A DNA stretch of 64,000 nucleotides from Tetracladium setigerum (GCA_031472005.1 PZJY01000004.1:2826556-2890555); one strand, 5' to 3'. Shown: positions 22,265-34,711, counted from the stretch's first letter. Notes: generated by a model from the letters alone, not told the origin. Translations and numbers: made by a program.

Positions 22265-23384
22265 CTATGCGCTCTGTTCCAAAAGCCACTTGAAGCCCTC
22301 CACGCAATCATCCTCAAAGCCTTGGCTAAAGTCTGCGTTGGGGGCAAAACTCCAGAAGCTATGTGGTAGCCCAGGGTACATGTCCACCTTGGTTTTGACA
22401 CCGTTTTCTTCTCTCAAGATACGCTCGTAGATGAGAGCTTCGTCGCGAAATGGATCCAGGCCGCATATCTGAAAGAATGTGGGAGGTAGGTCTTTATGGT
22501 TAGAGAAGGCCATTGGTGTATAGAGCTCTGACTTAGGGTCTGCGTTGTAGTACTCTAAGAATTGGGGGTTAGAAGAGAGGAAAGTTGATGGGTTGACAAA
22601 ATCTTACTGCCAAACATTGTCATCCCAGCAACATTCAATGATGGAGCTTCCGCATTCTGCTCCCTACTGAGGTAGAGGTGCTTGTACTTTTCAGGCACAA
22701 CCTCGGGATCCATGCAAGGTAAAATCGAAAGGTAAGTTCCAGTTAGTCGCGGAGTGTGCTGCTCTTTTATGTAAAGGAGTGATAGAACCGATGCAAAATT
22801 TGCTCCAGCACTGATGCCTCCAACGAAAAAGCCTTTCTTAGGATTGCCTCCTAGGCTTTCAAAATTCGCTGCCGCCCATTTCAAAGCATCATACGCGTCG
22901 TGCGCAGGGACAGGAAATTGGTGTTCTGGTGCAAGTCTGTAATCGACGTTGACAGCCACCCCACCCAATTTGGCCCACCGTCTCAGTAACACAGTCTCAT
23001 TGTCCAGACCGCCCACACAGAATCCCCCTCCATGAAACATGACGAATATAGGACTTCCATCGGCCGGTGGAGTTGCTGGCTTATGAATGCGGACTCCGAT
23101 CGTGGTACCATCTCGTACAGGGATTTGAATGTCCTCCTCGAGATATGTTCCGTCCTCTTTCGTCTTGGAAGCAACCCATTTTATCTTGCGTTGGAGGAGG
23201 ATTTCCCGTAACTTAGGAACGTTGGTATCGAGGCCGAAGACGGTGGGTGGAATTTCTCCAGTCTCTATCAACTGTGGTCATTAGCTGGATCATTCTTAGC
23301 TGGTCTGCTGCTAGTGCTTACCTGCTTCAATTCTGGATGTATATCCGCAAGGGCGAGATGCTCCTCTGGTGTCATTGCGCCCAT
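22265..23384 (-). CDS. Alpha/beta hydrolase, hormone-sensitive-lipase-like esterase
   Basis: Exons 23322-23384, 22608-23271 and 22265-22554 join in phase to 338 residues. The start MGAMTPEEHLALADIHPEL lacks a signal peptide, so the protein is probably intracellular. The oxyanion-hole motif HGGGF follows IFVMF; the nucleophile lies in GGISAGANF (GxSxG form); the acid is in CGLDPFRDEA; the histidine is in GLPHSFW. VDYRLAPEHQFPVPAHDAYDAL is the classic HSL-family block after the first strand. The family hydrolyses short- and medium-chain esters or lactones; the natural substrate cannot be told. All catalytic residues are intact. Confidence 0.9.
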
Positions 23385-23904
23385 TGTTTGTTTTGCTACT
23401 AGTTTCGTTTGCTCTTTGGTGTGATTTGGAGGGGGTTGGTTGCGGCAATCGTTTCTTCTCAACGAGACCCCTCCCCACGGCGATTGTGCATTGAGTCGTG
23501 CAATCCACCGAGGGCACCAGTAGAAGTAGCCATTGCGTGCGCAACCAAAGTCTCCAAGCCCACGGATTTCGGAACAATTCACGATTCGGGAATGCTTGGG
23601 AAACCCGAATGACTGTGGGGTTGAATAATGGTGAAGTCGTTTAAGAGTGGGGAGGGTTGCCGAGTCGCGTCGTCGTGACCCTTCATCGTGAGTCCAAACG
23701 AAACCGCTTGGCGCTGCCCTTGTAGTATACAAGCAACAATCCTGTGCACACTTCACAGTTGATGAATAGAGGCATTAAATTTCAAGGTGACAAGATTCTC
23801 AAGCATAATTTGGTGCCTGTTGGAAAACATACTTCAAATTGCACTGCTTTCATCTCATCTCCTTGATTGCACTTCAACGTTTCTCTAATAATAAGCTATT
23901 TCGA
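23385..23904. other. Intergenic
   Basis: The region lies between the esterase start and the 3' end of the SDR gene. No gene is supported; an in-frame extension of the esterase upstream of 23384 is unlikely because the ATG fits the usual length. Confidence 0.4.
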
Positions 23905-24892
23905 TCAAGCTTCAAAATACTTCCCATTCTCAAGGTCTGCAAGAAGTGTACACTCTTTCGGCACCCAACCCAGAACTCTCCTCGTCTCCTCGCTCGAAAT
24001 CGGATTATCCGTTCCAACAATCCCCGCAAACGGCCCAAAATGCCCTTGCGCCTCCTCCGCCGTCTTCGATTCAACCGGAACACCAAGTTTCCTCCCAATC
24101 ACCTCCGCAATATCCTTCAACTTCACACCCTCCTCCGCAGCAGGGTGAACAGTGGTGGAACCAGCGACCGCTTTTTCCAGTGCAAGACGATACGCAACAG
24201 CCGTATCCAAAAAGTGTCCAGCTGGCCAGCGATTCTCTCCATCACCGATATAAGCAGAAACACCCTTCTCGCGCGCGATATTGATCAAACGAGGGATAAA
24301 CCCAGCGTCGCCGTCGCCATGGTTGACGGCTGGAAGTCGCATGACCACTGTGCGAATCCCTTTTTTCAAGGCAAGATCTTGGACTAGTTTCTCAGATAGT
24401 CCACGAACGGCGAGTGGGAGTGATGGGTCGTGGGCGTCCTTTTCAAAGCCGAGCTTGCCAGGGGAGAGTAGTAGCGATCCGGTTGTGATGAGGAAAGGGC
24501 GATTGGAGTCAGTGAGGACATCGCCTATGGCTTGGATTGCTGAGCGGTCTATTTCGCAGGATCGAGCGAAGTTGGCGAAGTCTTGGATGAATGCTAGATG
24601 GATGACGGCTGTGTTTTTGAGTAAGTCGATGGGAAGTTATTGGTTTGAAGTTTGTTTGGAAGTCAGATGAATTCGGGGTAGACAAGTACTAACCATCAGA
24701 GCTAGCAGTGCCTTCTTTCAAGACGTCCAAATCGTGGAGAGTACCTCGCTTTACGGTGGCTCCGAGAGCGATCAGCTCGCCAGCAGCTTTGTCGGTGCGA
24801 GCAAGTCCCAAAACAGTGTGTCCTGCACTGAGAAGCTCTTTTACAACTTTCTTTCCGATGAAGCCAGAAGCGCCAGTAACGAACACATGCAT
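23905..24892 (-). CDS. Extended short-chain dehydrogenase (NAD-dependent epimerase/dehydratase family)
   Basis: Exons 24694-24892 and 23905-24608, joined across an 85-base GTTAGT..CAG intron, give 300 residues. The N terminus VFVTGASGFIGKKVVKELL is the Rossmann dinucleotide-binding motif of extended SDRs, and GLARTDKAAGEL follows with an Arg suggesting NADP preference. VIHLAFIQDF opens the second exon. The usual YxxxK motif is not obvious; RGLSEKLVQDL lies where the tyrosine segment normally sits, so catalysis may differ. Later family features are VVMRLPAVNHGDGD and WPAGHFLDTAVAYRLAL. Many such fungal proteins are annotated as NAD-dependent epimerases without a known substrate. Confidence 0.85.
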
Positions 24893-27509
24893 TGCGATGG
24901 TTTGCGAGAATAGTGATGCTAAGGTTCAATTGATTTCGGTGATAAGTAAATATAGAAGAAAGTGTAAGAACTACTTAGTATTGGTCTGAAGTATGGAGCA
25001 GGTTGACCTCTCAAATGCAGAGAATTGGCTGTTCTTTTATACTTTATTAGCTCATATTATGAGAACTACTGAGAAAGAAAGATCATATGTTCGGATTTCC
25101 CCATGATGATTGATACTTACTTAATAAAGTCAACCATGTCAGAAGCGTGGGAAATCTGAACCAATACACCAATAAGATGTCGCACAATGAAGATTAAACG
25201 CCAAGCTAGGCATGCCCTAATTCTTACATTCGTCATTAGATAGTATTAGATTGGTATGTGAATACCTACTTTCGTTTGTTGGCTCCGGCGCTGAAGCAAA
25301 GATCCGATGCCGAGAACATCCAAAATATCAATGCTTAATAAAACGTCAAGTGCGAGTCGAAATTCCAGGTTCCATATTTGAAATCAAAATAAAGAATTAT
25401 ACGTCAAGATTATTAAGCAAGTTAATATTCCACCAAAGCTCACATGAAAGACGAAGTCAGACTATTCATATTCTGATCTCGAAACGAACGAAGGTCACGT
25501 GACTTTCGCATGATGATTTCTCCTCTGCTCAGATTTAACCAAAAGAATTAGCAACCATCTCGTCTCCAAGATAAAAACTCGACAATTTCGTTCATTCATC
25601 CGCTGTCACTATTTCCATCACACTCATTCCTCGGTACTAGCCATATATTACCCCAGCAAATTATTCAGACCATTGATCGCGACAGCAACTAGAGGTCGCA
25701 AAAATAGCTATTTACAAAATCTCACTCAACATTGCCTCAACCGGTATTCGCATTGGGAAACCCACATCTCATCTCTATGAAGCTCCCTCGCTAATATTAC
25801 ATATATAAACTGTTCCAAAGATTCTTCAAAATTTCGTTCACGCGAAAACTTCTCTCGCTTCCGGAATCTGGAGCTTCATTCGTGACCGGAAAATGACTCT
25901 GGCGATCTTCCAGGCTAGAACTCTAATAGTTGCAACCTTTCTTTAGCACCGTGAATCTGCCTAAGCAGCCGGTTGGACACCCAGAGTGTTGGTAGCGAGG
26001 AAGTGTTCTGCACACTAATCCGGAGCCAAGGCAGGTCATCGCTAACCTGAAGTCAACGCAGGAACCGAAAGTATGGTAGGGCACATATTGGAAAGGCCTG
26101 TTATTAATATCGACGAATCTAAAAGTTGGTTCTTTGATTGGTTTGGGTGAAGATGGTTTTGGCTTGAGACCTTGAGAATCGAGGTGAAAGACATCTCTGT
26201 TTGATTCGAGCAATCGCTGGAGGAGAAACGTACTAGGGATGATCGTCGGAATTCTATTGCCATTGATCTAATCTTATATCCACCAGAAGCTATTACAAGC
26301 ATTCGGTGCCTCTTACTTCTCGAGGTTGAAGTTAGACGAGGATCTCCACATTGTTGATTATTTCTTAGCGCCCTCCGAACTTTGAAGTTGTCGTTGACAT
26401 AAGGGGGCACACACTCATTGTGAATCATTGAATTTTGAGCCATTGGCAAATCTTTTCGCGCTTTCAGATTCAGCATTTTTGCGAGAGCTCCGTCCCAGTG
26501 CTTCGATCTATACATATATCTCTATCACAGATTACACATTAACTTATCTTTCTCCGACTCCTTCTACTCGGCAGGAGGATAGGAAAATCTGAACTTCTCC
26601 AAATTCCCTTTTCCTCATAATCAAAGCAAGCAGAGTTTATACTTTGCGTTCATTCTATAGGTGGGAAAGAGGTGTCAACGTTCCCCGATGAACCTATGAT
26701 ATACCAAGACAAAATTAAGTGGTATCGCTTGTTCTCCGATTGGTTTGACAGACCCATGAACCACGACCGCCTCCAAAAGATCCACACATGGTTTCTTGTC
26801 GAGCCTCCCAAGCCACAATAAACCTTTTGGCATCTTCTTGTTTTATGGGGAAATCTTGATTCATTCTCATATATGCATGTCAAGATATACCTCAAATGTC
26901 AAGGATTGGAGTTGAAATTCCCGTCGGTGCGAGACCGACTTGGCAGTCAACCTCCCCCATTATGTTTTCCGGTCACCAACCTCATCAGACGGCAAGGTTC
27001 ATGCCTCTTGCAACTCTCATTCTCCCCATTCTTTTATTCAAGCTCTTCTTATCCGCTTTTCTTTCCACCAACCCCCCATTCTTCCCCGCATCCCCCATCT
27101 TTATACCCGCATATCCGAACTTACGTTCCACTGTTTTATGGAGGCGTGGGCATCGGAGCGTGACCGATGCGCAAACTATCCTGACTCGCAAGCATTTCAG
27201 ATGAGAAAGTTGACGAGGGTCACTCACCAAGTAAACTGCGTCTTTCAACTATTCAAGCTGCCAAGATATATATTTTGGTTTTCCGGATTTTTTGGTCTCG
27301 TAGCTTTTGACGTACACGCATCATGGGCATGCGCGAAATTGTGAAAGTCTTGTTAACAATCCATCGAGCTATCACAAGCTCGGTACAATGACTTGCGGAA
27401 ATTGAAGTATATATAGAGAACTGTGCGTAAGTATTGTTTCAGTTTTAGTTTTTGACATCTCCATCTCTTGTTTATTCTCAAACCTTTTTTCAAAATAAAA
27501 AGAGAAACA
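24893..27509. other. Long intergenic region with a possible degenerate gene near 25.9-26.5 kb
   Basis: Most of this 2.6 kb shows no coding signal. On the minus strand between about 26515 and 25923 two overlapping open frames contain a peptide reading TFRFVDINNRPFQYVPYH. It loosely resembles the conserved core of a fungal ubiquitin-like or domain-of-unknown-function family. I could not join the pieces with good splice sites. It may be a poorly conserved gene or a remnant. No transposon ends were seen. Confidence 0.3.
27408..27415 (+). promoter_or_regulatory. TATA box of the exopolygalacturonase gene
   Basis: TATATATA followed by GAGAA lies 95 bases upstream of the start codon at 27510, a normal distance for a TATA-driven, strongly regulated secreted-enzyme gene. 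Confidence 0.55.
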
Positions 27510-29123
27510 ATGGTGTCCTCGTCCCTTCTCTTCCTGTTGGCTGCAACTCCACTATACACCATCGCAGCAAGTATCGCTCAAGTACCCGTCCTCAAAAACC
27601 TCCGATCACCCCGTCCCATCACCGCGCGAACCTCCCCAGAAAGAACCAAAACATGTCTCGTCAACAGTCACAATGATGGCAAAACCGATGACTCTAAATA
27701 TGTTCTCGAGGCCGTGAAAGACTGCAATAATGGCGGTCATATTATCTTCCTTCAAAAGTCCATCTATACTATCGGCGAACCACTTGATTTGACCCATCTC
27801 TCTGCCGTGGATTTGGATATTCAAGGTACCATTCAATTCACCAAGGATACCGATTACTGGCAGCAAAAGTCCTTCCGCCTTGTATTCCAAAATGCAACTA
27901 GTTTCTTCCTCCTCGGTGGGAAAGATGTGAATGTCTATGGCGGTGGAACCTTTAACGGCGAAGGTCAAGTCTGGTGGGATGCATTTGCCGGCAACAAGAA
28001 AACAAATCGACCTATTTTGTTTGCAACTGTCGGTCTGGAGAAAGGTTCCATTTCCGACTTGAGCCTCAACGCCTCGCCTTTCTGGCACAACATCATCGCC
28101 AATTCAAGCGATGTTGTGTACACCGATATTCGAATCTATTCCGTGAGCAATAATCAGAATTTCGAGAAGAATACTGATGGTTGGGATATCTACCGCTCGG
28201 ATAACATCATCATCCAGAACTCGACGGTGACAAATGGCGATGGTAAGACAGACCCATTATTATTTTTCTTTCTCTCTTTCTTTTGCCAAACTATGTTCAA
28301 AACTGATCATGAAAAACAGATTGTGTCAGCTTTAAGCCCAACAGCACAAATATCATCGTTCGAAATCTAAGCTGCAACGGCACTCATGGAATCTCCGTTG
28401 GAAGTCTCGGACAATATCCCGAACGCGTTGAGTACGTCCCTTCGACTACCTTACCTACCTACATATTCTTCATCTATCCATCACCTCTCCTAACACTTTT
28501 AATCCACAAACCACTAACATCATTCTCCCATTATCTAGCTACGTTGAAAACATCCTCGTCACAAACATCAACATGTACAACTCATCCGAAGGCGCCCGCA
28601 TCAAAGTCTGGCCCAACTCCTACGTTGAGAAATCCGCCGCTCTCACTGGTGGCGGCGGTCGCGGTTTGGTCAGAAACGTCACTTATGATGGAATGTGGCT
28701 CGATAATGTCGATTACGGTCTTACAATCACTCAATGCTATGGACAAGATAACGAGACGTTATGTTTTGAACATCCCGTGCGTTTTTCCCTCCCTCCCTCC
28801 TCCACCTTTTCCCTCTACATTTCCCATCCCTCCTTAGCTAAGAACCAAAAAAAACTAATCAATTCCCTAACTTACTGTAGTCAAAATTAAACATCACGGA
28901 CATCACATTCAAGAATATCCGCGGTCGCACCAATCGCGTCTTCGCTCCCATCGTGGCGCATCTCGTGTGCTCGAGTCCGGATACATGTTCGAACATCACT
29001 GCTGAGAATGTTGATATTAGGAGTATCAATGGTGCGAACTTGGTTACGTGTAGGAATGTGGATAGAACTTTGTTGGGTGGTTTGAATTGTACTGATACTA
29101 GCAAGGGTTATAACCCTGCATGA
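27510..29123 (+). CDS. GH28 exopolygalacturonase
   Basis: Four exons (27510-28242, 28320-28431, 28539-28776, 28881-29123) join in phase to 441 residues. The signal peptide is MVSSSLLFLLAATPLYTIAA. Family 28 catalytic motifs are complete: NTDGWD, NGDDCVSFK (split by intron 1), GTHGISVGS and RIKVW. NGDD plus GTHGISVGSLGQYPERVD is characteristic of exo-acting polygalacturonases (X type). Many Asn-x-Ser/Thr sites indicate N-glycosylation. The enzyme removes galacturonic acid from the non-reducing end of pectin outside the cell. A TATA box lies 95 bp upstream. All introns are short GT..AG. Confidence 0.93.
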
Positions 29124-29673
29124 TTTTGATGATGTGATGTGAGAAAAAGAGAATGGTGTTAGGTCTTTTACGGATTAGTTGGCAGGGAGTGTGGGAGGAG
29201 TTTTATGGCATTTACTTGTTTAGGCGAAATTCACGCAGAGTTGAGAGCAAATGCAGACTCTTTTTTTGATGAATAATGGACTTGAATTGGTGCGAATAGT
29301 GCTGATCCGCTGCTAAAAGTCCCTCCCTTGGTTTCGTGAATAACTAAAACAAGTTTTCCTTCTCTGGAAGAATTTCTGTTGATGGTCTGGTTGAGGCGGG
29401 GTTAAAAAAAATACGAACTGTATGTTGAGCTCGCTGAAGGAGGAGGAAGTGAGATAGAGGTGAAAATGTGGTGTGCTTGAGATAATGTTTCTTCGTTTGC
29501 GTGCTTGTGAGGATGAAAAGTTTGATTCCCAACGATCTGCTTGCTTGATGACCGACATAAAATTCCCCGCTGCGATTCATGGTCACCGAGTTTGCCGTTT
29601 CATTCCAACACTCTTTCTACAGAGAGGCCAACCAGATGTTTGCCAGTGTCTCTTGTAGCCCATACTCCACTCA
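29124..29673. other. Convergent intergenic region
   Basis: The stretch holds the 3' flanks of the exopolygalacturonase gene and of the unknown minus-strand gene. Nothing else is seen. Confidence 0.4.
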
Positions 29674-30423
29674 TCAAGTTGACGGAATTTCTTCGATCGA
29701 CACCGCAGCCCGGACCAGTGTACCCCGGATTGTCGCCATGTTGAGCTGCGCCCATGTATATCTGCATGCCTCATGTCTCCTCATGCCTTGTATTTCCCTA
29801 AGTGCTCGCAGGCAAGCTGAGAATCCCTTCGATGAACCACTCGCAATCTCCTCCATCCTAGCCTTGATATGCTTTTTTCTCTTGAGTGAATTGTAATAAA
29901 GCATAGTTCTTATTAGTCGAATCCTACCACGACGTCTTCTGTATTCTATGGCCCGTATCTCACGCCTCTTTGTCAGTACCGCTGGATGGTATTGATCAAC
30001 TCTCGGAACGCCGTTGTCAAGAATTGGAAGTACTGCCGAGATGTCCCACCTCGCGACGACTTTCAGCTCATTTGCTTCTATTCTGTTTTCCTGGTACGTC
30101 AGGACAACTTGTATATCCCGAGCCACCAAGAACACAGTGAAATAGTATTTGAGAGCATCTGAACTGCGGGGCTGAGGTAAATCACGTCCCGAGAACTCGT
30201 ATGGTAGCCTGAGTATATCTGGGCACCGGAGTCCATGATATACTAACCGCCTATGAATAGGGACATCTGAGTCAATTTCAGGTGCTTCAAGTGCTTCGGG
30301 TACTTCAGGTGCTCCGTTTTCTCCAATCCAATTCACAAGCCTGTATTCCAGTGGTGGACCTGTGTGCAAAAAGCCATCTCGGTTTTTCAGGATGCGGTTT
30401 TCCAGTTCTGGTGTTAACTTCAT
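29674..30423 (-). CDS. Unknown protein of about 249 residues
   Basis: An uninterrupted frame runs from the ATG at 30423 (MKLTPELENRILKNRDGFLH) to the stop at 29674. The same frame stays open upstream to 30702 but has no ATG there, so I choose 30423; a further 5' exon is possible. The sequence has a short proline/glutamate repeat (PEVPEALEAPEID), a segment PYEFSGRDLPQP, and a strongly basic stretch (EYRRRRGRIRLIRTML). No signal peptide, membrane span or known domain is visible. It may be a lineage-specific protein. Confidence 0.5.
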   Translation of the reverse strand: MKLTPELENRILKNRDGFLHTGPPLEYRLVNWIGENGAPEVPEALEAPEIDSDVPIHRRLVYHGLRCPDILRLPYEFSGRDLPQPRSSDALKYYFTVFLVARDIQVVLTYQENRIEANELKVVARWDISAVLPILDNGVPRVDQYHPAVLTKRREIRAIEYRRRRGRIRLIRTMLYYNSLKRKKHIKARMEEIASGSSKGFSACLRALREIQGMRRHEACRYTWAQLNMATIRGTLVRAAVSIEEIPST

Positions 30424-31446
30424 TTGATTCCCGAATCGAAGATAGTGATCTGAGCGATGGTAAACAGTCGATGGACGAGATGGTATTGATGTTGTTACTG
30501 ATGTATATTTGGACTTGGTTGTGCTTTGAGGCAGAGGAGAAGTTTTTGAAGGAAGATATGGGATTCTGCGAAGGTAGGTAGTCACAAGGTAGATGACGCC
30601 TTGATGTTGATCGCACCTGCACCTCGATGTTGGTCGTCCCTGGTATGAGCCCGTTCGACCCCAAATTGGAGTGTTGTTTCCAACCAACGACACGGATGGC
30701 ACTAGTATAACTTAATTATTACAGACTACTTCCATTAACATCGTATATTAAGTTGCAAATAAGTTTAACGAAAAGAGAGGATCGCATTACAGGAAACATA
30801 CAGCGAGAGCCACCTCAATCACTTCATAATATTTTCATATTTGCATGTGGGAATGACAAATCTAAATAATTAGTGATAAAGAACTGGTTATTTCCTTGCC
30901 ACAGCCGCATCACATACCTAGAAATGTAAGTGTGAAAAGTGCCCCTTCCAAAGTTGAAATGTGGTCGCGGAATCTCAAAAGTGCCAAGACATTTTCCAGA
31001 ATTTTTTCGAAAAAGCAGTTTGAGCAGTCTTTGCAAAAGTACAAGTAACTTTTTTGCGACATGCAACAAAAACGCGGTGCGGAGGCCGCATCACGTGTCA
31101 GAAATTCTAAAGATCAAAATCACTCGTGCTGGAGTTGCAGGTAGTCGAGAAGGAGAGTCCCGAAGGAGACGAATGATTATTCGGTCTTTTCTTCAGAGGC
31201 TTTGCACAAAACTATTGGGCGGGCATTTTGAAAGAGCACAGGTTTCTCCTATTGGTATTTTTTCTGCATTTTAATTAATCTACAAGGTGAAAGCTGTCCC
31301 GAAAATGCCAAACAAGATATCGAAAAGAGTTTGAAGGAACAAAAGCAGTCAATACGTGATATCGCTTCGTCAATAACATACTACCCAAAGGGGAAAAGCT
31401 GCATATGAACTTGCGCAGAACGTCCACCAATTCTATCCCTCTGCAT
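30424..31446. other. Intergenic
   Basis: About 1 kb, AT-rich in places (30700-30800). Short open frames only. A TCACGTG element occurs near 31091-31097, a possible bHLH site, without further support. Confidence 0.35.
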
Positions 31447-34010
31447 CTAAATATCTTCAATCTTTGCATTGTTCTCATTAACAACAAAAGTCTCCAGAGT
31501 CCAACCAAACCACTTGTTCATGCGTTTGCCCCAAGATTGCAGCCAAATCTGCTCGATCTTTGCGACAGGGTGGGGTTTGTGAAGCACGATGCGACCCTCT
31601 CCTTCCTTGACGAATGCGACTGCTGATCCTCCGGATTGTGTGGCAAGGAAACCAGTGTCCTCCATCGCGACTACGAAGGTGCGCCAGTCGAGAGGTTTAG
31701 CGGAATGTTCTTCGGCGTTGGTGGGGAAGAGGCGGGATAATGTCCTGATTGTTTCCTTTTTAACCAGGATCTTCTTGATAGACGACTTGATTACAGATGC
31801 ATCTGTGAGGGTAATGCTACTAAAGTTTTGCTGGATGTTGTTGGTAGCTTCCTCCAGTGGACGGCTCTTGAGCTTGGCTTTTGTTTGTGGCAAATCGAGA
31901 ACTAGTGCCTTGTCGGTCGGTAGATTGGCGGCCCAGTCTGGAGTAAAGTATTGAAGTACCTCTTTGCTTGTTCTTTTGTCAGATCCAAGTCCAAGAATCT
32001 TGTTACGCTCAGCCTGTAACATAGCAAGATGTTCAGGTGTCTGATCATAACTGAGTAAGGCAAGTGTAGCCTTTTTATCCTATTGAGTGTAAAGAACTCC
32101 TCCTTGAGTTTGATCCATGCTCCAGACAAGAGATTTCCGAGCTATGGCCCAAAACTCCGCCGAAGTCTTGCGCACATTATCTGCTTGCTTTAGCCAAGCC
32201 ATGTCTCGCACACCGGCTGGGAAGACGGACGATTCTAGGGCTCTGAAAGCATTCGCAAGTGCATCGACAAGATGTCGCGGTTCAGAGGGGAGCTGAGTTT
32301 CAAATGAACAGTTTCGCCAAACGGCTCGGTCGGACGACTTTGCCTTTGCTTCCGGGGCAGTGGTATACGAGCATAGCGGAAGAAACTGTCTCACCGCAGC
32401 CAGGATTTCGTGATTAGCAGCAAGCGAGGAAAGATGGTTGAGGATCCGACCTTCGAGGCGTGTCGTATTTTGGATTACTTCCTTTGCTAGCAAATCATCC
32501 AGAAAGTTGAAGAGAATTGCGGGATTTGCCAGATCATCAGTCTCAAAATTGTTGAGGAGAGCCCATACACACCAGAACAAAGGATCCTCTTGGTAACATA
32601 TTTGAAAATTCCCATGAGCCCGTGCTTGTAACTTAATGCATGGTTTACCCCCAATCCAGCCAGTTGTGAACCAGTTCTCAAAGCCAACCAGTTGAGGGAC
32701 AATCTGGCTAATGAACAGTCGTCGCTGTTGGGCATGATTCACCGCCAGCAACTCAAGACAGGCCATCGCAAAATCGAATTTGGGAGGAATGACCTGGCCT
32801 GGATAAATATTGTCCCGAAACTTGTCATAAATAGCTTTGGCATGCTTGAGCTCCTCAATAAGTTCGGTCCACCGCCGAGCCTCCGTGAAAGGCTCCAGCC
32901 ATATAGTGTAAGGTACGATGTTGTATCGGACAGATATTTTCGAATTCGCATTCTTTTGATCGCAAACACGACCCTTTAGATGCGTCTTAATATTATTAAG
33001 CATGTACTCCAAATCTGTTTGGAGAAGCCACAAATGATCTGTAGCTTCAGCAAGCTTTGATTTTGCTAGTTCAAGAAGTCGATCGAAGCTGAATGTCGGA
33101 TCCACAAATGCCTTGTTGGTAAAGGCTGACCATGATTCAGATCCAACGGCACCACGGAATCCAGTTTGTGCCAATTGCATCCACTTTAAGCCATTGTTTT
33201 CGCCTTGCATTCCTTCAAGAAGGGATTGAACGAGCCTGCGTAGAAAACTCATCAATACGAACTGCGCTTCGAGGATCAGCTTGGCTCTTGGGAAGGCGCA
33301 AGAATCCCATCGGTGAACTTCAGCTGATTTCCAGGGGACGATGCGGCCATAGTTTGTACTAAGCAAAGATACTGTGCAGTTGGAATACTGTACGGCTAGT
33401 CGTCCTTCAAACCATCCTAGCGAGGTGTGATGTTTGTCGAGGGCTACCCACTGATCTGGGGAATATTTAGTTCGTGCCTGCAGAAGAGCAAACAGCTTGT
33501 AAGGGTCCTTTTTCAAAGAGTCCAAACTGAGATAAGGTAGAAGATATCTGTGACGGTGTTTCCGTCCTTCGCGCCAATCGATCAATTCATGTCGAGCCCA
33601 AACCAAAAATTGGGTGCCCTCAAACATCGAAGGGTGGTGTCTTTTCTGCGATTAAAGTCAGTTTATGGATAATCATTCTCGATTGGATAGCCTAGACTCA
33701 CAAGTCCCTCGAGTCTTTTCTGATGCGACTTTTTCTTCCACTTATTGATGATGGTCGTTCCGTTCGTCACAATCTTTTCCCGAAGATAGCCCAAATCGGC
33801 AGCAATGCTAGTAGCATACTCGGAAAGTGTCTTTTCAGCTTGCTTGACAGATAAATCTGGCCCGGTATATGCCATATTCATGTAGGATTGCGTAATATGG
33901 TCTCGGTACTGCTGCTCGCATTCGACGCATTTTGGGAGCTTACAATCGCCAATGTCTGGCCTGAAAACTGTGAAGTGGATATCGTCACCGTGATTTTGGA
34001 AGGGTTCCAT
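31447..34010 (-). CDS. Large fungal protein (ipa-like) with an in-frame TAG and a HicA-like C terminus
   Basis: Exon 1 (33702-34010) begins MEPFQNHGDDIHFTVFRPDI and joins across a GTGAGT..CAG intron to a frame starting at 33645 (KRHHPSMFEGTQFLVWARHEL). That frame runs to 31447 with one interruption, a TAG at 32080-32082, after which DKKATLALLSYDQTPEHLAML continues in the same frame. Counting through the TAG the product is about 835 residues. This layout resembles large hypothetical fungal proteins annotated as ipa protein. The last 80 residues (WRTFVVAMEDTGFLATQSGG, then RIVLHKPHP) fit the alpha-beta pattern of HicA-like RNA-binding domains. The TAG may be a real nonsense mutation, an error, or part of a missed 48-base intron ending in CAATAG. 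Function unknown. Confidence 0.6.
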
Positions 34011-34711
34011 GATGCGAGGGTTTCCAGCGAGTAGCTCACAGCAAGATTTTCATATGAATAGTCGCGTGCTCGATCCGACGAGTAATTTAGAGCGTGAACA
34101 ATTCAGCGAAAGAAAGTCTGATGAGGAGGAGATCGAGAAGGGCATCAATGAGGAGAGATCGATAAGCAAAAATCGACGAGGAGGTCGGCAAGAAGGAGAT
34201 CGATGAGAAGGCGATAAGGAGAGATGAATGAGAAAAGATGGATGAAGTGTGAGGAGGGAAGAGAGGGGATATAGACAGCAGAAGTACGAGTATTATATTT
34301 CATAATCTACTTTTATTAAGCAAACGAGATTGATTCTCTTGATTTCTTCAATCCAAAAAGCAACAAACAAGCTACAAACAAACAAACATACGTCTAGCCA
34401 GTGAAGTGGGCGGGAACAAATCTCCCTCTTTTCATAGCCACACCCCCAAATATTCTATAAAAAAATATAGAACCATAAAAATCTGATTCTTTTTTTCCCA
34501 TTTAAACCCCCTCTTCTATACGCAAAACGCCGGTGATGCTTTCATGATACGACTCAAAGACAAGTGTGCATGCTGCTCGAAGAAACAAAATAGACTTTCG
34601 GTCTATCTGCAAAACATGGTGGTCGAAGGAGATGTGCAGATACTCTTTTCTGCTCTATGGAAATGTAAAAACTTGGGAGTCTCTTCTGCGATATGTGCGC
34701 ATGCGGGGTAT
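34011..34711. other. Intergenic, purine-rich, 3' side of elongation factor 3
   Basis: Sequence from 34105 to 34265 is rich in GAGATCGA/GAGAAGG-like imperfect repeats. An AT-rich part (34440-34500) may carry the 3' end of the elongation factor transcript. No gene is supported. Confidence 0.4.

Noticed and set aside
26873..27344. Three overlapping plus-strand frames upstream of the exopolygalacturonase
   Set aside because: They have no domain, differ in frame over the same bases, and end next to the TATA box of the real gene.
30650..30665. GTTCGACCCC, another tRNA B-box-like sequence
   Set aside because: No A box or acceptor stem partner was found at a proper distance.
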